This document shows positions 14,461 to 29,680 of a stretch of DNA of 64,000 bases, one piece after another (the stretch's first letter is position 1; every line of letters begins with the position of its first letter). Source of the DNA: Labia minor (taxonomy: Eukaryota > Arthropoda > Insecta > Dermaptera > Spongiphoridae); NCBI GenBank assembly GCA_963082975.1, contig OY720350.1:11750910-11814909 (forward strand), given 5' to 3'. The translations under genes were made by a program, and so were the position numbers. The notes below the pieces were generated by a model that saw only the letters and a program-made list of their open reading frames with translations, was not told the DNA's origin and did no database searches.

Positions 14461-15469
14461 CATAATTTTTTCTGTAAAATTAAAAAATGAAATGTTTTAA
14501 AAATAAATAATAAATTCGTTCATTTTACATCATAAAAATATTAAAAAAATATATTATTCATATTTCTAATTAAAAATTAGTTTTTTATGCCGAAAACCTA
14601 GGGTCATCCTACGATGACCTTTCATAATTTTTTCTGTAAAATTAAAAAATGAAATGTTTTAAAAAAAATAATAAATTCGTTCATTTTACATTATAAAAAT
14701 ATTAAAAAAATATATTATTGATATTTCTGATGAATAATTATTTTTTTATGCCGAAAACGTAGGGTCATCCTACGATGACCTTTCATAATTTTTACGGTAA
14801 AATTAAACAATGAAATTTTTAAAAATAAATAATATATTCGTTCATTTTACATCATAAAAATATTAAAAAAATATATTATTCATATATCTAATTAAAAATT
14901 ATTTTTTTATGCCGAAAACCTAGGGTCATCCTACGATGACCTTTCATAATTTTTTCGGTTTAATTAAAAAATGAAATTTTTAAAAATAAATAATAAATTC
15001 GTTCATTTTACATCATAAAAATATTAAAAAAATATATTATTCATATTTCTAATTAAAAATTATTTTTTTATGCCGAAAACTTAGGGTCATCCTACGATGA
15101 CCTTTCATAATTTTTTCTGTAAAATTAAAAAATGAAATGTTTTAAAAATAAATAATAAATTCGTTCATTTTACATCATAAAAATATTAAAAAAATATATT
15201 ATTCATATTTCTAATTAAAAATTATTTTTTTATGCCGAAAACCTAGGGTCATCCTACGATGACCTTTCATAATTTTTTCTGTAAAATTAAAAAATGAAAT
15301 GTTTTAAAAAAAATAATAAATTCGTTCATTTTACATTATAAAAATATTAAAAAAATATATTATTGATATTTCTGATGAATAATTATTTTTTTATGCCGAA
15401 AACGTAGGGTCATCCTACGATGACCTTTCATAATTTTTACGGTAAAATTAAACAATGAAATGTTTTAAA

Positions 15470-18000
15470 AAAAATAATAAATTCGTTCATTTTACATCAT
15501 AAAAATATTAAAAAAATATATTATTCATATTTCTAATTAAAAATTATTTTTTTATGCCGAAAACCTAGGGTCATCCTACGATGACCTTTCATAATATTTT
15601 CTGTAAAATTAAAAAATGAAATGTTTTAAAAAAAATAATAAATTCGTTCATTTTACATCATAAAAATATTAAAAAAATATATTATTCATATTTCTGATGA
15701 ATAATTATTTTTTATGCCGAAAATCTAGGGTCATCCTACGATGAACTTTCATAATTTTTTCGGTAAAATTAAAAAATGAAATGTTTTAAAAAAAATAATA
15801 AATTCGTTCATTTTACATTATAAAAATATTAAAAAAATATATTATTGATATTTCTGATGAATAATTATTTTTTTATGCCGAAAACCTAGGGTCATCCTAC
15901 GATGACCTTTCATAATTTTTTCTGTAAAATTAAAAAATGAAATGTTTTAAAAAAAATAATAAATTCGTTCATTTTACATCATAAAAATATTAAAAAAATA
16001 TATTATTCATATTTCTGATGAATAATTATTTTTTATGCACAAAATCTAGGGTCATCCTACGATGACCTTTCATGATTTTTTCGGTAAAATTAAAAAATGA
16101 AATTTTTAAAAATAAATAATAAATTCGTTCATTTTACATCATAAAAATATTAAAAAAATATATTATTGATATTTCTGATGAATAATTATTTTTTATGCCG
16201 AAAATCTAGGGTCATCCTACGATGACCTTTCATAATTTTTTCTGTAAAATTAAAAAATGAAATGTTTTAAAAAAAATAATAAATTCGTTCATTTTACATC
16301 ATAAAATTATTAAAAAAATATATTATTGATATTTCTGATGAATAATTATTTTTTATGCCGAAAATCTAGGGTCATCCTACGATGACCTTTCATAATTTTT
16401 TCGGTAAAATTAAAAAATGAAATGTTTTAAAAAAAATAATAAATTCGTTCATTTTACATTATAAAAATATTAAAAAAATATATTATTGATATTTCTGATG
16501 AATAATTATTTTTTTATGCCGAAAACCTAGGGTCATCCTACGATGACCTTTCATAATTTTTACGGTAAAATTAAAAAATGAAATTTTTAAAAATAAATAA
16601 TAAATTCGTTCATTTTACATCCTAAAAATATTAAAAAAATATATTATTCATATTTCTTAGTAAAAATTATTTTTTTATGCCGAAAACCTAGGGTCATCCT
16701 ACGATGACCTTTCATAATTTTTACGGTAAGATTAAAAAATGAAATGTTTTAAAAAAAATAATAAATTCGTTCATTTTACATCATAAAAATATTAAAAAAA
16801 TATATTATTCATATTTATTACTAAAAATTAATTTTTTATGCCGAAAACCTAAGGTCATCCTACGATGACCTTTCATAATTTTTTCGGTAAAATTAAAAAA
16901 TGAAATTTTTAAAAATAAATAATAAATTCGTTCATTTTACATCATAAAAATATTAAAAAAATATATTATTCATATATCTAATTAAAAATTATTTTTTTAT
17001 GCCGAAAACCTAGGGTCATCCTACGATGACCTTTCATAATTTTTTCTGTAAAATTAAAAAATGAAATGTTTTAAAAAAAATAATAAATTCGTTCATTTTA
17101 CATCATAAAAATATTAAAAAAATATATTATTGATATTTCTGATGAATAATTATTTTTTATGCCGAAAATCTAGGGTCATCCTACGATGACCTTTCATAAT
17201 TTTTTCGGTAAAATTAAAAAATGAAATTTTTAAAAATAAATAATAAATTCGTTCATTTTACATCATAAAAATATTAAAAAAATATATTATTCATATTTCT
17301 AATTAAAAATTATTTTTTTATGCCGAAAACCTAGGGTCATCCTACGATGACCTTTCATAATTTTTTCTGTAAATTTAAAAAATGAAATGTTTTAAAAAAA
17401 ATAATAAATTCGTTCTTTTTACATCATAAAAATATTAAAAAAATATATTATTGATATTTCTGATGAATAATTATTTTTTAATGCCGAAAATCTAGGGTCA
17501 TCCTACGATGACCTTTCATAATTTTTTCGGTAAAATTAAAAAATGAAATGTTTTAAAAAAAATAATAAATTCGTTCATTTTACATTATAAAAATATTAAA
17601 AAAATATATTATTGATATTTCTGATGAATAATTATTTTTTTATGCCGAAAACCTAGGGTCATCCTACGATGACCTTTCATAATTTTTACGGTAAAATTAA
17701 ACAATGTAATTTTTAAAAATAAATAATATATTCGTTCATTTTAAATCATAAAAATATTAAAAAAATATATTATTCATATTTATTACTAAAAATTATTTTT
17801 TTATGCCGAAAACCTAAGGTCATCCTACGATGACCTTTCATAATATTTTCGGTAAAATTAAAAAATGAAATTTTTAAAAATAAATAATAAATTCGTTCAT
17901 TTTACATCATAAAAATATTAAAAAAATATATTATTCATATTTCTAATTAAAAATTATTTTTTTATGCCGAAAACTTAGGGTCATCCTACGATGACCTTTC
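15470..18000 (+). repeat. Higher-order segment D, copy 2 (offset 3,539 from copy 1)
   Basis: Repeats the full marker series (CATGATT near 16070, CATCCTAAAAA near 16620, AAGATT near 16729, ATTAATTTTTTATGCC, CATATATCT, TTTTTTAATGCC, AACAATGTAATT). Private changes include GATGAACTTTC near 15740, ATGCACAAAATC near 16037 and AAATTTAAAAAATG near 17371. After AAACTTAGGG (17971) it continues into an ACGGTAAAATTAAACAATG monomer rather than the CTGTAAAATT monomer of copy 1. Confidence 0.85.
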
Positions 18001-18442
18001 ATAATTTTTACGGTAAAATTAAACAATGAAATTTTTAAAAATAAATAATATATTCGTTCATTTTACATCATAAAAATATTAAAAAAATATATTATTCATA
18101 TTTCTAATTAAAAATTATTTTTTTATGCCGAAAACTTAGGGTCATCCTACGATGACCTTTCACAATTTTTTCTGTAAAATTAAAAAATGAAATGTTTTAA
18201 AAAAAATAATAAATTCGTTCTTTTTACATCATAAAAATATTAAAAAAATATATTATTCATATTTGTAATTAAAAATTATTTTTTTATGCCGAAAACTTAG
18301 GGTCATCCTACGATGACCTTTAATAATTTTTTCTGTAAAATTAAAAAATGAAATGTTTTAAAAAAAATAATAAATTCGTTCATTTTACATCATAAAAATA
18401 TTAAAAAAATATATTATTCATATTTCTAATTAAAAATTATTT

Positions 18443-20880
18443 TTTTATGCCGAAAACCTAGGGTCATCCTACGATGACCTTTCATAATATTTTCTGTAAA
18501 ATTAAAAAATGAAATGTTTTAAAAAAAATAATAAATTCGTTCATTTTACATCATAAAAATATTAAAAAAATATATTATTCATATTTCTGATGAATAATTA
18601 TTTTTTATGCCGAAAATCTAGGGTCATCCTACGATGACCTTTCATAATTTTTTCGGTAAAATTAAAAAATGAAATGTTTTAAAAAAAATAATAAATTCGT
18701 TCATTTTACATTATAAAAATATTAAAAAAATATATTATTGATATTTCTGATGAATAATTATTTTTTTATGCCGAAAACCTAGGGTCATCCTACGATGACC
18801 TTTCATAATTTTTTCTGTAAAATTAAAAAATGAAATGTTTTAAAAAAAATAATAAATTCGTTCATTTTACATCATAAAAATATTAAAAAAATATATTATT
18901 CATATTTCTGATGAATAATTATTTTTTATGCCGAAAATCTAGGGTCATCCTACGATGACCTTTCATGATTTTTTCGGTAAAATTAAAAAATGAAATTTTT
19001 AAAAATAAATAATAAATTCGTTCATTTTACATCATAAAAATATTAAAAAAATATATTATTGATATTTCTGATGAATAATTATTTTTTATGCCGAAAATCT
19101 AGGGTCATCCTACGATGACCTTTCATAATTTTTTCTGTAAAATTAAAAAATGAAATGTTTTAAAAAAAATAATAAATTCGTTCATTTTACATCATAAAAT
19201 TATTAAAAAAATATATTATTGATATTTCTGATGAATAATTATTTTTTATGCCGAAAATCTAGGGTCATCCTACGATGACCTTTCATAATTTTTTCGGTAA
19301 AATTAAAAAATGAAATGTTTTAAAAAAAATAATAAATTCGTTCATTTTACATTATAAAAATATTAAAAAAATATATTATTGATATTTCTGATGAATAATT
19401 ATTTTTTTATGCCGAAAACCTAGGGTCATCCTACGATGACCTTTCATAATTTTTACGGTAAAATTAAAAAATGAAATTTTTAAAAATAAATAATAAATTC
19501 GTTCATTTTACATCCTAAAAATATTAAAAAAATATATTATTCATATTTCTTAGTAAAAATTATTTTTTTATGCCGAAAACCTAGGGTCATCCTACGATGA
19601 CCTTTCATAATTTTTACGGTAAGATTAAAAAATGAAATGTTTTAAAAAAAATAATAAATTCGTTCATTTTACATCATAAAAATATTAAAAAAATATATTA
19701 TTCATATTTATTACTAAAAATTAATTTTTTATGCCGAAAACCTAAGGTCATCCTACGATGACCTTTCATAATTTTTTCGGTAAAATTAAAAAATGAAATT
19801 TTTAAAAATAAATAATAAATTCGTTCATTTTACATCATAAAAATATTAAAAAAATATATTATTCATATATCTAATTAAAAATTATTTTTTTATGCCGAAA
19901 ACCTAGGGTCATCCTACGATGACCTTTCATAATTTTTTCTGTAAAATTAAAAAATGAAATGTTTTAAAAAAAATAATAAATTCGTTCATTTTACATCATA
20001 AAAATATTAAAAAAATATATTATTGATATTTCTGATGAATAATTATTTTTTATGCCGAAAATCTAGGGTCATCCTACGATGACCTTTCATAATTTTTTCG
20101 GTAAAATTAAAAAATGAAATTTTTAAAAATAAATAATAAATTCGTTCATTTTACATCATAAAAATATTAAAAAAATATATTATTCATATTTCTAATTAAA
20201 AATTATTTTTTTATGCCGAAAACCTAGGGTCATCCTACGATGACCTTTCATAATTTTTTCTGTAAAATTAAAAAATGAAATGTTTTAAAAAAAATAATAA
20301 ATTCGTTCTTTTTACATCATAAAAATATTAAAAAAATATATTATTGATATTTCTGATGAATAATTATTTTTTAATGCCGAAAATCTAGGGTCATCCTACG
20401 ATGACCTTTCATAATTTTTTCGGTAAAATTAAAAAATGAAATGTTTTAAAAAAAATAATAAATTCGTTCATTTTACATTATAAAAATATTAAAAAAATAT
20501 ATTATTGATATTTCTGATGAATAATTATTTTTTTATGCCGAAAACCTAGGGTCATCCTACGATGACCTTTCATAATTTTTACGGTAAAATTAAACAATGT
20601 AATTTTTAAAAATAAATAATATATTCGTTCATTTTAAATCATAAAAATATTAAAAAAATATATTATTCATATTTATTACTAAAAATTATTTTTTTATGCC
20701 GAAAACCTAAGGTCATCCTACGATGACCTTTCATAATATTTTCGGTAAAATTAAAAAATGAAATTTTTAAAAATAAATAATAAATTCGTTCATTTTACAT
20801 CATAAAAATATTAAAAAAATATATTATTCATATTTCTAATTAAAAATTATTTTTTTATGCCGAAAACTTAGGGTCATCCT
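18443..20880 (+). repeat. Higher-order segment D, copy 3 (offset 2,893 from copy 2)
   Basis: Same marker order at CATGATT 18963, CATCCTAAAAA 19511 and AAGATT 19622. Beyond AAACTTAGGG (near 20870) it follows copy 1, not copy 2: ATTAG at 21008 matches 14576 (offset 6,432), as do ACGTAGGG and CGGTTTAATT. One monomer is then missing relative to copy 1 (offset about 6,270 from 15401/21671). Confidence 0.85.
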
Positions 20881-21829
20881 ACGATGACCTTTCATAATTT
20901 TTTCTGTAAAATTAAAAAATGAAATGTTTTAAAAATAAATAATAAATTCGTTCATTTTACATCATAAAAATATTAAAAAAATATATTATTCATATTTCTA
21001 ATTAAAAATTAGTTTTTTATGCCGAAAACCTAGGGTCATCCTACGATGACCTTTCATAATTTTTTCTGTAAAATTAAAAAATGAAATGTTTTAAAAAAAA
21101 TAATAAATTCGTTCATTTTACATTATAAAAATATTAAAAAAATATATTATTGATATTTCTGATGAATAATTATTTTTTTATGCCGAAAACGTAGGGTCAT
21201 CCTACGATGACCTTTCATAATTTTTACGGTAAAATTAAACAATGAAATTTTTAAAAATAAATAATATATTCGTTCATTTTACATCATAAAAATATTAAAA
21301 AAATATATTATTCATATATCTAATTAAAAATTATTTTTTTATGCCGAAAACCTAGGGTCATCCTACGATGACCTTTCATAATTTTTTCGGTTTAATTAAA
21401 AAATGAAATTTTTAAAAATAAATAATAAATTCGTTCATTTTACATCATAAAAATATTAAAAAAATATATTATTCATATTTCTAATTAAAAATTATTTTTT
21501 TATGCCGAAAACCTAGGGTCATCCTACGATGACCTTTCATAATTTTTTCTGTAAAATTAAAAAATGAAATGTTTTAAAAAAAATAATAAATTCGTTCATT
21601 TTACATTATAAAAATATTAAAAAAATATATTATTGATATTTCTGATGAATAATTATTTTTTTATGCCGAAAACGTAGGGTCATCCTACGATGACCTTTCA
21701 TAATTTTTACGGTAAAATTAAACAATGAAATGTTTTAAAAAAAATAATAAATTCGTTCATTTTACATCATAAAAATATTAAAAAAATATATTATTCATAT
21801 TTCTAATTAAAAATTATTTTTTTATGCCG

Positions 21830-24250
21830 AAAACCTAGGGTCATCCTACGATGACCTTTCATAATATTTTCTGTAAAATTAAAAAATGAAATGTTTTAAA
21901 AAAAATAATAAATTCGTTCATTTTACATCATAAAAATATTAAAAAAATATATTATTCATATTTCTGATGAATAATTATTTTTTATGCCGAAAATCTAGGG
22001 TCATCCTACGATGACCTTTCATAATTTTTTCGGTAAAATTAAAAAATGAAATGTTTTAAAAAAAATAATAAATTCGTTCATTTTACATTATAAAAATATT
22101 AAAAAAATATATTATTGATATTTCTGATGAATAATTATTTTTTTATGCCGAAAACCTAGGGTCATCCTACGATGACCTTTCATAATTTTTTCTGTAAAAT
22201 TAAAAAATGAAATGTTTTAAAAAAAATAATAAATTCGTTCATTTTACATCATAAAAATATTAAAAAAATATATTATTCATATTTCTGATGAATAATTATT
22301 TTTTATGCCGAAAATCTAGGGTCATCCTACGATGACCTTTCATGATTTTTTCGGTAAAATTAAAAAATGAAATTTTTAAAAATAAATAATAAATTCGTTC
22401 ATTTTACATCATAAAAATATTAAAAAAATATATTATTGATATTTCTGATGAATAATTATTTTTTATGCCGAAAATCTAGGGTCATCCTACGATGACCTTT
22501 CATAATTTTTTCTGTAAAATTAAAAAATGAAATGTTTTAAAAAAAATAATAAATTCGTTCATTTTACATCATAAAATTATTAAAAAAATATATTATTGAT
22601 ATTTCTGATGAATAATTATTTTTTATGCCGAAAATCTAGGGTCATCCTACGATGACCTTTCATAATTTTTTCGGTAAAATTAAAAAATGAAATGTTTTAA
22701 AAAAAATAATAAATTCGTTCATTTTACATTATAAAAATATTAAAAAAATATATTATTGATATTTCTGATGAATAATTATTTTTTTATGCCGAAAACCTAG
22801 GGTCATCCTACGATGACCTTTCATAATTTTTACGGTAAAATTAAAAAATGAAATTTTTAAAAATAAATAATAAATTCGTTCATTTTACATCCTAAAAATA
22901 TTAAAAAAATATATTATTCATATTTCTTAGTAAAAATTATTTTTTTATGCCGAAAACCTAGGGTCATCCTACGATGACCTTTCATAATTTTTACGGTAAG
23001 ATTAAAAAATGAAATGTTTTAAAAAAAATAATAAATTCGTTCATTTTACATCATAAAAATATTAAAAAAATATATTATTCATATTTATTACTAAAAATTA
23101 ATTTTTTATGCCGAAAACCTAAGGTCATCCTACGATGACCTTTCATAATTTTTTCGGTAAAATTAAAAAATGAAATTTTTAAAAATAAATAATAAATTCG
23201 TTCATTTTACATCATAAAAATATTAAAAAAATATATTATTCATATATCTAATTAAAAATTATTTTTTTATGCCGAAAACCTAGGGTCATCCTACGATGAC
23301 CTTTCATAATTTTTTCTGTAAAATTAAAAAATGAAATGTTTTAAAAAAAATAATAAATTCGTTCATTTTACATCATAAAAATATTAAAAAAATATATTAT
23401 TGATATTTCTGATGAATAATTATTTTTTATGCCGAAAATCTAGGGTCATCCTACGATGACCTTTCATAATTTTTTCGGTAAAATTAAAAAATGAAATTTT
23501 TAAAAATAAATAATAAATTCGTTCATTTTACATCATAAAAATATTAAAAAAATATATTATTCATATTTCTAATTAAAAATTATTTTTTTATGCCGAAAAC
23601 CTAGGGTCATCCTACGATGACCTTTCATAATTTTTTCTGTAAATTTAAAAAATGAAATGTTTTAAAAAAAATAATAAATTCGTTCTTTTTACATCATAAA
23701 AATATTAAAAAAATATATTATTGATATTTCTGATGAATAATTATTTTTTAATGCCGAAAATCTAGGGTCATCCTACGATGACCTTTCATAATTTTTTCGG
23801 TAAAATTAAAAAATGAAATGTTTTAAAAAAAATAATAAATTCGTTCATTTTACATTATAAAAATATTAAAAAAATATATTATTGATATTTCTGATGAATA
23901 ATTATTTTTTTATGCCGAAAACCTAGGGTCATCCTACGATGACCTTTCATAATTTTTACGGTAAAATTAAACAATGTAATTTTTAAAAATAAATAATATA
24001 TTCGTTCATTTTAAATCATAAAAATATTAAAAAAATATATTATTCATATTTATTACTAAAAATTATTTTTTTATGCCGAAAACCTAAGGTCATCCTACGA
24101 TGACCTTTCATAATATTTTCGGTAAAATTAAAAAATGAAATTTTTAAAAATAAATAATAAATTCGTTCATTTTACATCATAAAAATATTAAAAAAATATA
24201 TTATTCATATTTCTAATTAAAAATTATTTTTTTATGCCGAAAACTTAGGG
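21830..24250 (+). repeat. Higher-order segment D, copy 4 (offset 3,377 from copy 3)
   Basis: Same marker order at CATGATT 22340, CATCCTAAAAA near 22888 and AAGATT 22999. It shares AAATTTAAAAAATG (near 23641) with copy 2. Beyond AAACTTAGGG (24241) it continues with ACGGTAAAATTAAACAATG like copy 2 (17971; offset 6,270), then switches to the CATATATCT and CGGTTTAATT series seen after copies 1 and 3. Confidence 0.85.
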
Positions 24251-24369
24251 TCATCCTACGATGACCTTTCATAATTTTTACGGTAAAATTAAACAATGAA
24301 ATTTTTAAAAATAAATAATATATTCGTTCATTTTACATCATAAAAATATTAAAAAAATATATTATTCAT

Positions 24370-27099
24370 ATATCTAATTAAAAATTATTTTTTTATGCCG
24401 AAAACCTAGGGTCATCCTACGATGACCTTTCATAATTTTTTCGGTTTAATTAAAAAATGAAATTTTTAAAAATAAATAATAAATTCGTTCATTTTACATC
24501 ATAAAAATATTAAAAAAATATATTATTCATATTTCTAATTAAAAATTATTTTTTTATGCCGAAAACTTAGGGTCATCCTACGATGACCTTTCATAATTTT
24601 TTCTGTAAAATTAAAAAATGAAATGTTTTAAAAATAAATAATAAATTCGTTCATTTTACATCATAAAAATATTAAAAAAATATATTATTCATATTTCTAA
24701 TTAAAAATTATTTTTTTATGCCGAAAACCTAGGGTCATCCTACGATGACCTTTCATAATTTTTTCTGTAAAATTAAAAAATGAAATGTTTTAAAAAAAAT
24801 AATAAATTCGTTCATTTTACATTATAAAAATATTAAAAAAATATATTATTGATATTTCTGATGAATAATTATTTTTTTATGCCGAAAACGTAGGGTCATC
24901 CTACGATGACCTTTCATAATTTTTACGGTAAAATTAAACAATGAAATTTTTAAAAATAAATAATATATTCGTTCATTTTACATCATAAAAATATTAAAAA
25001 AATATATTATTCATATTTATTACTAAAAATTATTTTTTTATGCCGAAAACCTAAGGTCATCCTACGATGACCTTTCATAATTTTTTCGGTAAAATTAAAA
25101 AATGAAATGTTTTAAAAAAAATAATAAATTCGTTCATTTTACATCATAAAAATATTAAAAAAATATATTATTGATATCTCTGATGAATAATTATTTTTTA
25201 TGCCGAAAATCTAGGGTCATCCTATGATGACCTTTCATAATTTTTACGGTAAAATTAAAAAATGAAATGTTTTAAAAAAAATAATAAATTCGTTCATTTT
25301 ACATCATAAAATTATTAAAAAAATATATTATTGATATTTCTGATGAATAATTATTTTTTATGCCGAAAATCTAGGGTCATCCTACGATGACCTTTCATAA
25401 TTTTTTCGGTAAAATTAAAAAATGAAATTTTTAAAAATAAATAATAAATTCGTTCATTTTACATCATAAAAATATTAAAAAAATATATTATTGATATTTC
25501 TGATGAATAATTATTTTTTTATGCCGAAAACCTAGGGTCATCCTACGATGACCTTTCATAATTTTTACGGTAAAATTAAACAATGAAATTTTTAAAAATA
25601 AATAATATATTCGTTCATTTTACATCATAAAAATATTAAAAAAATATATTATTCATATTTATTACTAAAAATTATTTTTTTATGCCGAAAACCTAAGGTC
25701 ATCCTACGATGACCTTTCATAATTTTTTCGGTAAAATTAAAAAATGAAATTTTTAAAAATAAATAATAAATTCGTTCATTTAACATCATAAAAATATTAA
25801 AAAAATATATTATTGATATTTCTGATGAATAATTATTTTTTATGCCGAAAATCTAGGGTCATCCTACGATGACCTTTCATAATTTTTTCGGTAAAATTAA
25901 AAAATGAAATTTTTAAAAATAAATAATAAATTCGTTCATTTTACATCATAAAAATATTAAAAAAATATATTATTGATATTTCTGATGAATAATTATTTTT
26001 TATGCCGAAAATCTAGGGTCATCCTACGATGACCTTTCATAATTTTTTCTGTAAAATTAAAAAATGAAATGTTTTAAAAAAAATAATAAATTCGTTCATT
26101 TTACATTATAAAAATATTAAAAAAATATATTATTGATATTTCTGATGAATAATTATTTTTTTATGCCGAAAACGTAGGGTCATCCTACGATGACCTTTCA
26201 TAATTTTTACGGTAAAATTAAACAATGAAATTTTTAAAAATAAATAATATATTCGTTCATTTTACATCATAAAAATATTAAAAAAATATATTATTCATAT
26301 TTATTACTAAAAATTATTTTTTTATGCCGAAAACCTAAGGTCATCCTACGATGACCTTTCATAATTTTTTCGGTAAAATTAAAAAATGAAATGTTTTAAA
26401 AAAAATATTAAATTCGTTCATTTTACATCATAAAAATATTAAAAAAATATATTATTGATATCTCTGATGAATAATTATTTTTTATGCCGAAAATCTAGGG
26501 TCATCCTATGATGACCTTTCATAATTTTTACGGTAAAATTAAAAAATGAAATTTTTAAAAATAAATAATAAATTCGTTCATTTTACATCATAAAAATATT
26601 AAAAAAATATATTATTCATTTTTCTTACTGAAATTATTTTTTTATGCCGAAAACCTAGGGTCATCCTACGATGACCTTTCATAATTTTTTCTGTAAAATT
26701 AAAAAATGAAATGTTTTAAAAAAAATAATAAATTCGTTCATTTTACATCATAAAATTATTAAAAAAATATATTATTGATATTTCTGATGAATAATTATTT
26801 TTTATGCCGAAAATCTAGGGTCATCCTACGATGACCTTTCATAATTTTTTCGGTAAAATTAAAAAATGAAATTTTTAAAAATAAATAATAAATTCGTTCA
26901 TTTTACATCATAAAAATATTAAAAAAATATATTATTGATATTTCTGATGAATAATTATTTTTTATGCCGAAAATCTAGGGTCATCCTACGATGACCTTTC
27001 ATAATTTTTTCTGTAAAATTAAAAAATGAAATGTTTTAAAAAAAATAATAAATTCGTTCATTTTACATCATAAAATTATTAAAAAAATATATTATTCAT
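24370..27099 (+). repeat. 17-monomer higher-order repeat (2,730 bp), copy 1
   Basis: Starts at a CATATATCTAATTAAAAATT tail followed by CGGTTTAATT. Internal markers are ACGTAGGG (24889 and near 26174), GATATCTCTGATG, CCTATGATGACC (25221 and 26505) and the unique tail CATTTTTCTTACTGAAATT (near 26620). All recur 2,730 bp later. The next copy abuts directly, so this is a true tandem HOR. Confidence 0.85.
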
Positions 27100-29680
27100 A
27101 TATCTAATTAAAAATTATTTTTTTATGCCGAAAACCTAGGGTCATCCTACGATGACCTTTCATAATTTTTTCGGTTTAATTAAAAAATGAAATTTTTAAA
27201 AATAAATAATAAATTCGTTCATTTTACATCATAAAAATATTAAAAAAATATATTATTCATATTTCTAATTAAAAATTATTTTTTTATGCCGAAAACTTAG
27301 GGTCATCCTACGATGACCTTTCATAATTTTTTCTGTAAAATTAAAAAATGAAATGTTTTAAAAATAAATAATAAATTCGTTCATTTTACATCATAAAAAT
27401 ATTAAAAAAATATATTATTCATATTTCTAATTAAAAATTATTTTTTTATGCCGAAAACCTAGGGTCATCCTACGATGACCTTTCATAATTTTTTCTGTAA
27501 AATTAAAAAATGAAATGTTTTAAAAAAAATAATAAATTCGTTCATTTTACATAATAAAAATATTAAAAAAATATATTATTGATATTTCTGATGAATAATT
27601 ATTTTTTTATGCCGAAAACGTAGGGTCATCCTACGATGACCTTTCATAATTTTTACGGTAAAATTAAACAATGAAATTTTTAAAAATATATAATATATTC
27701 GTTCATTTTACATCATAAAAATATTAAAAAAATATATTATTCATATTTATTACTAAAAATTATTTTTTTATGCCGAAAACCTAAGGTCATCCTACGATGA
27801 CCTTTCATAATTTTTTCGGTAAAATTAAAAAATGAAATGTTTTAAAAAAAATAATAAATTCGTTCATTTTACATCATAAAAATATTAAAAAAATATATTA
27901 TTGATATCTCTGATGAATAATTATTTTTTATGCCGAAAATCTAGGGTCATCCTATGATGACCTTTCATAATTTTTACGGTAAAATTAAAAAATGAAATGT
28001 TTTAAAAAAAATAATAAATTCGTTCATTTTACATCATAAAATTATTAAAAAAATATATTATTGATATTTCTGATGAATAATTATTTTTTATGCCGAAAAT
28101 CTAGGGTCATCCTACGATGACCTTTCATAATTTTTTCGGTAAAATTAAAAAATGAAATTTTTAAAAATAAATAATAAATTCGTTCATTTTACATCATAAA
28201 AATATTAAAAAAATATATTATTGATATTTCTGATGAATAATTATTTTTTTATGCCGAAAACCTAGGGTCATCCTACGATGACCTTTCATAATTTTTACGG
28301 TAAAATTAAACAATGAAATTTTTAAAAATAAATAATATATTCGTTCATTTTACATCATAAAAATATTAAAAAAATATATTATTCATATTTATTACTAAAA
28401 ATTATTTTTTTATGCCGAAAACCTAAGGTCATCCTACGATGACCTTTCATAATTTTTTCGGTAAAATTAAAAAATGAAATTTTTAAAAATAAATAATAAA
28501 TTCGTTCATTTAACATCATAAAAATATTAAAAAAATATATTATTGATATTTCTGATGAATAATTATTTTTTATGCCGAAAATCTAGGGTCATCCTACGAT
28601 GACCTTTCATAATTTTTTCGGTAAAATTAAAAAATGAAATTTTTAAAAATAAATAATAAATTCGTTCATTTTACATCATAAAAATATTAAAAAAATATAT
28701 TATTGATATTTCTGATGAATAATTATTTTTTATGCCGAAAATCTAGGGTCATCCTACGATGACCTTTCATAATTTTTTCTGTAAAATTAAAAAATGAAAT
28801 GTTTTAAAAAAAATAATAAATTCGTTCATTTTACATTATAAAAATATTAAAAAAATATATTATTGATATTTCTGATGAATAATTATTTTTTTATGCCGAA
28901 AACGTAGGGTCATCCTACGATGACCTTTCATAATTTTTACGGTAAAATTAAACAATGAAATTTTTAAAAATAAATAATATATTCGTTCATTTTACATCAT
29001 AAAAATATTAAAAAAATATATTATTCATATTTATTACTAAAAATTATTTTTTTATGCCGAAAACCTAAGGTCATCCTACGATGACCTTTCATAATTTTTT
29101 CGGTAAAATTAAAAAATGAAATGTTTTAAAAAAAATATTAAATTCGTTCATTTTACATCATAAAAATATTAAAAAAATATATTATTGATATCTCTGATGA
29201 ATAATTATTTTTTATGCCGAAAATCTAGGGTCATCCTATGATGACCTTTCATAATTTTTACGGTAAAATTAAAAAATGAAATTTTTAAAAATAAATAATA
29301 AATTCGTTCATTTTACATCATAAAAATATTAAAAAAATATATTATTCATTTTTCTTACTGAAATTATTTTTTTATGCCGAAAACCTAGGGTCATCCTACG
29401 ATGACCTTTCATAATTTTTTCTGTAAAATTAAAAAATGAAATGTTTTAAAAAAAATAATAAATTCGTTCATTTTACATCATAAAATTATTAAAAAAATAT
29501 ATTATTGATATTTCTGATGAATAATTATTTTTTATGCCGAAAATCTAGGGTCATCCTACGATGACCTTTCATAATTTTTTCGGTAAAATTAAAAAATGAA
29601 ATTTTTAAAAATAAATAATAAATTCGTTCATTTTACATCATAAAAATATTAAAAAAATATATTATTGATATTTCTGATGA
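27100..29680 (+). repeat. 17-monomer higher-order repeat (2,730 bp), copy 2
   Basis: Matches copy 1 marker by marker: CATATATCT 24371/27101, CCTATG 25221/27951 and 26505/29235, TTTCTTACTG 26621/29351. It diverges near 29690, where a seven-T tail and an AAACAATG monomer replace the expected CTGTAAAATT monomer. Isolated differences such as CATAATAAAAATATT near 27551 show the copies are close but not identical. Confidence 0.85.
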
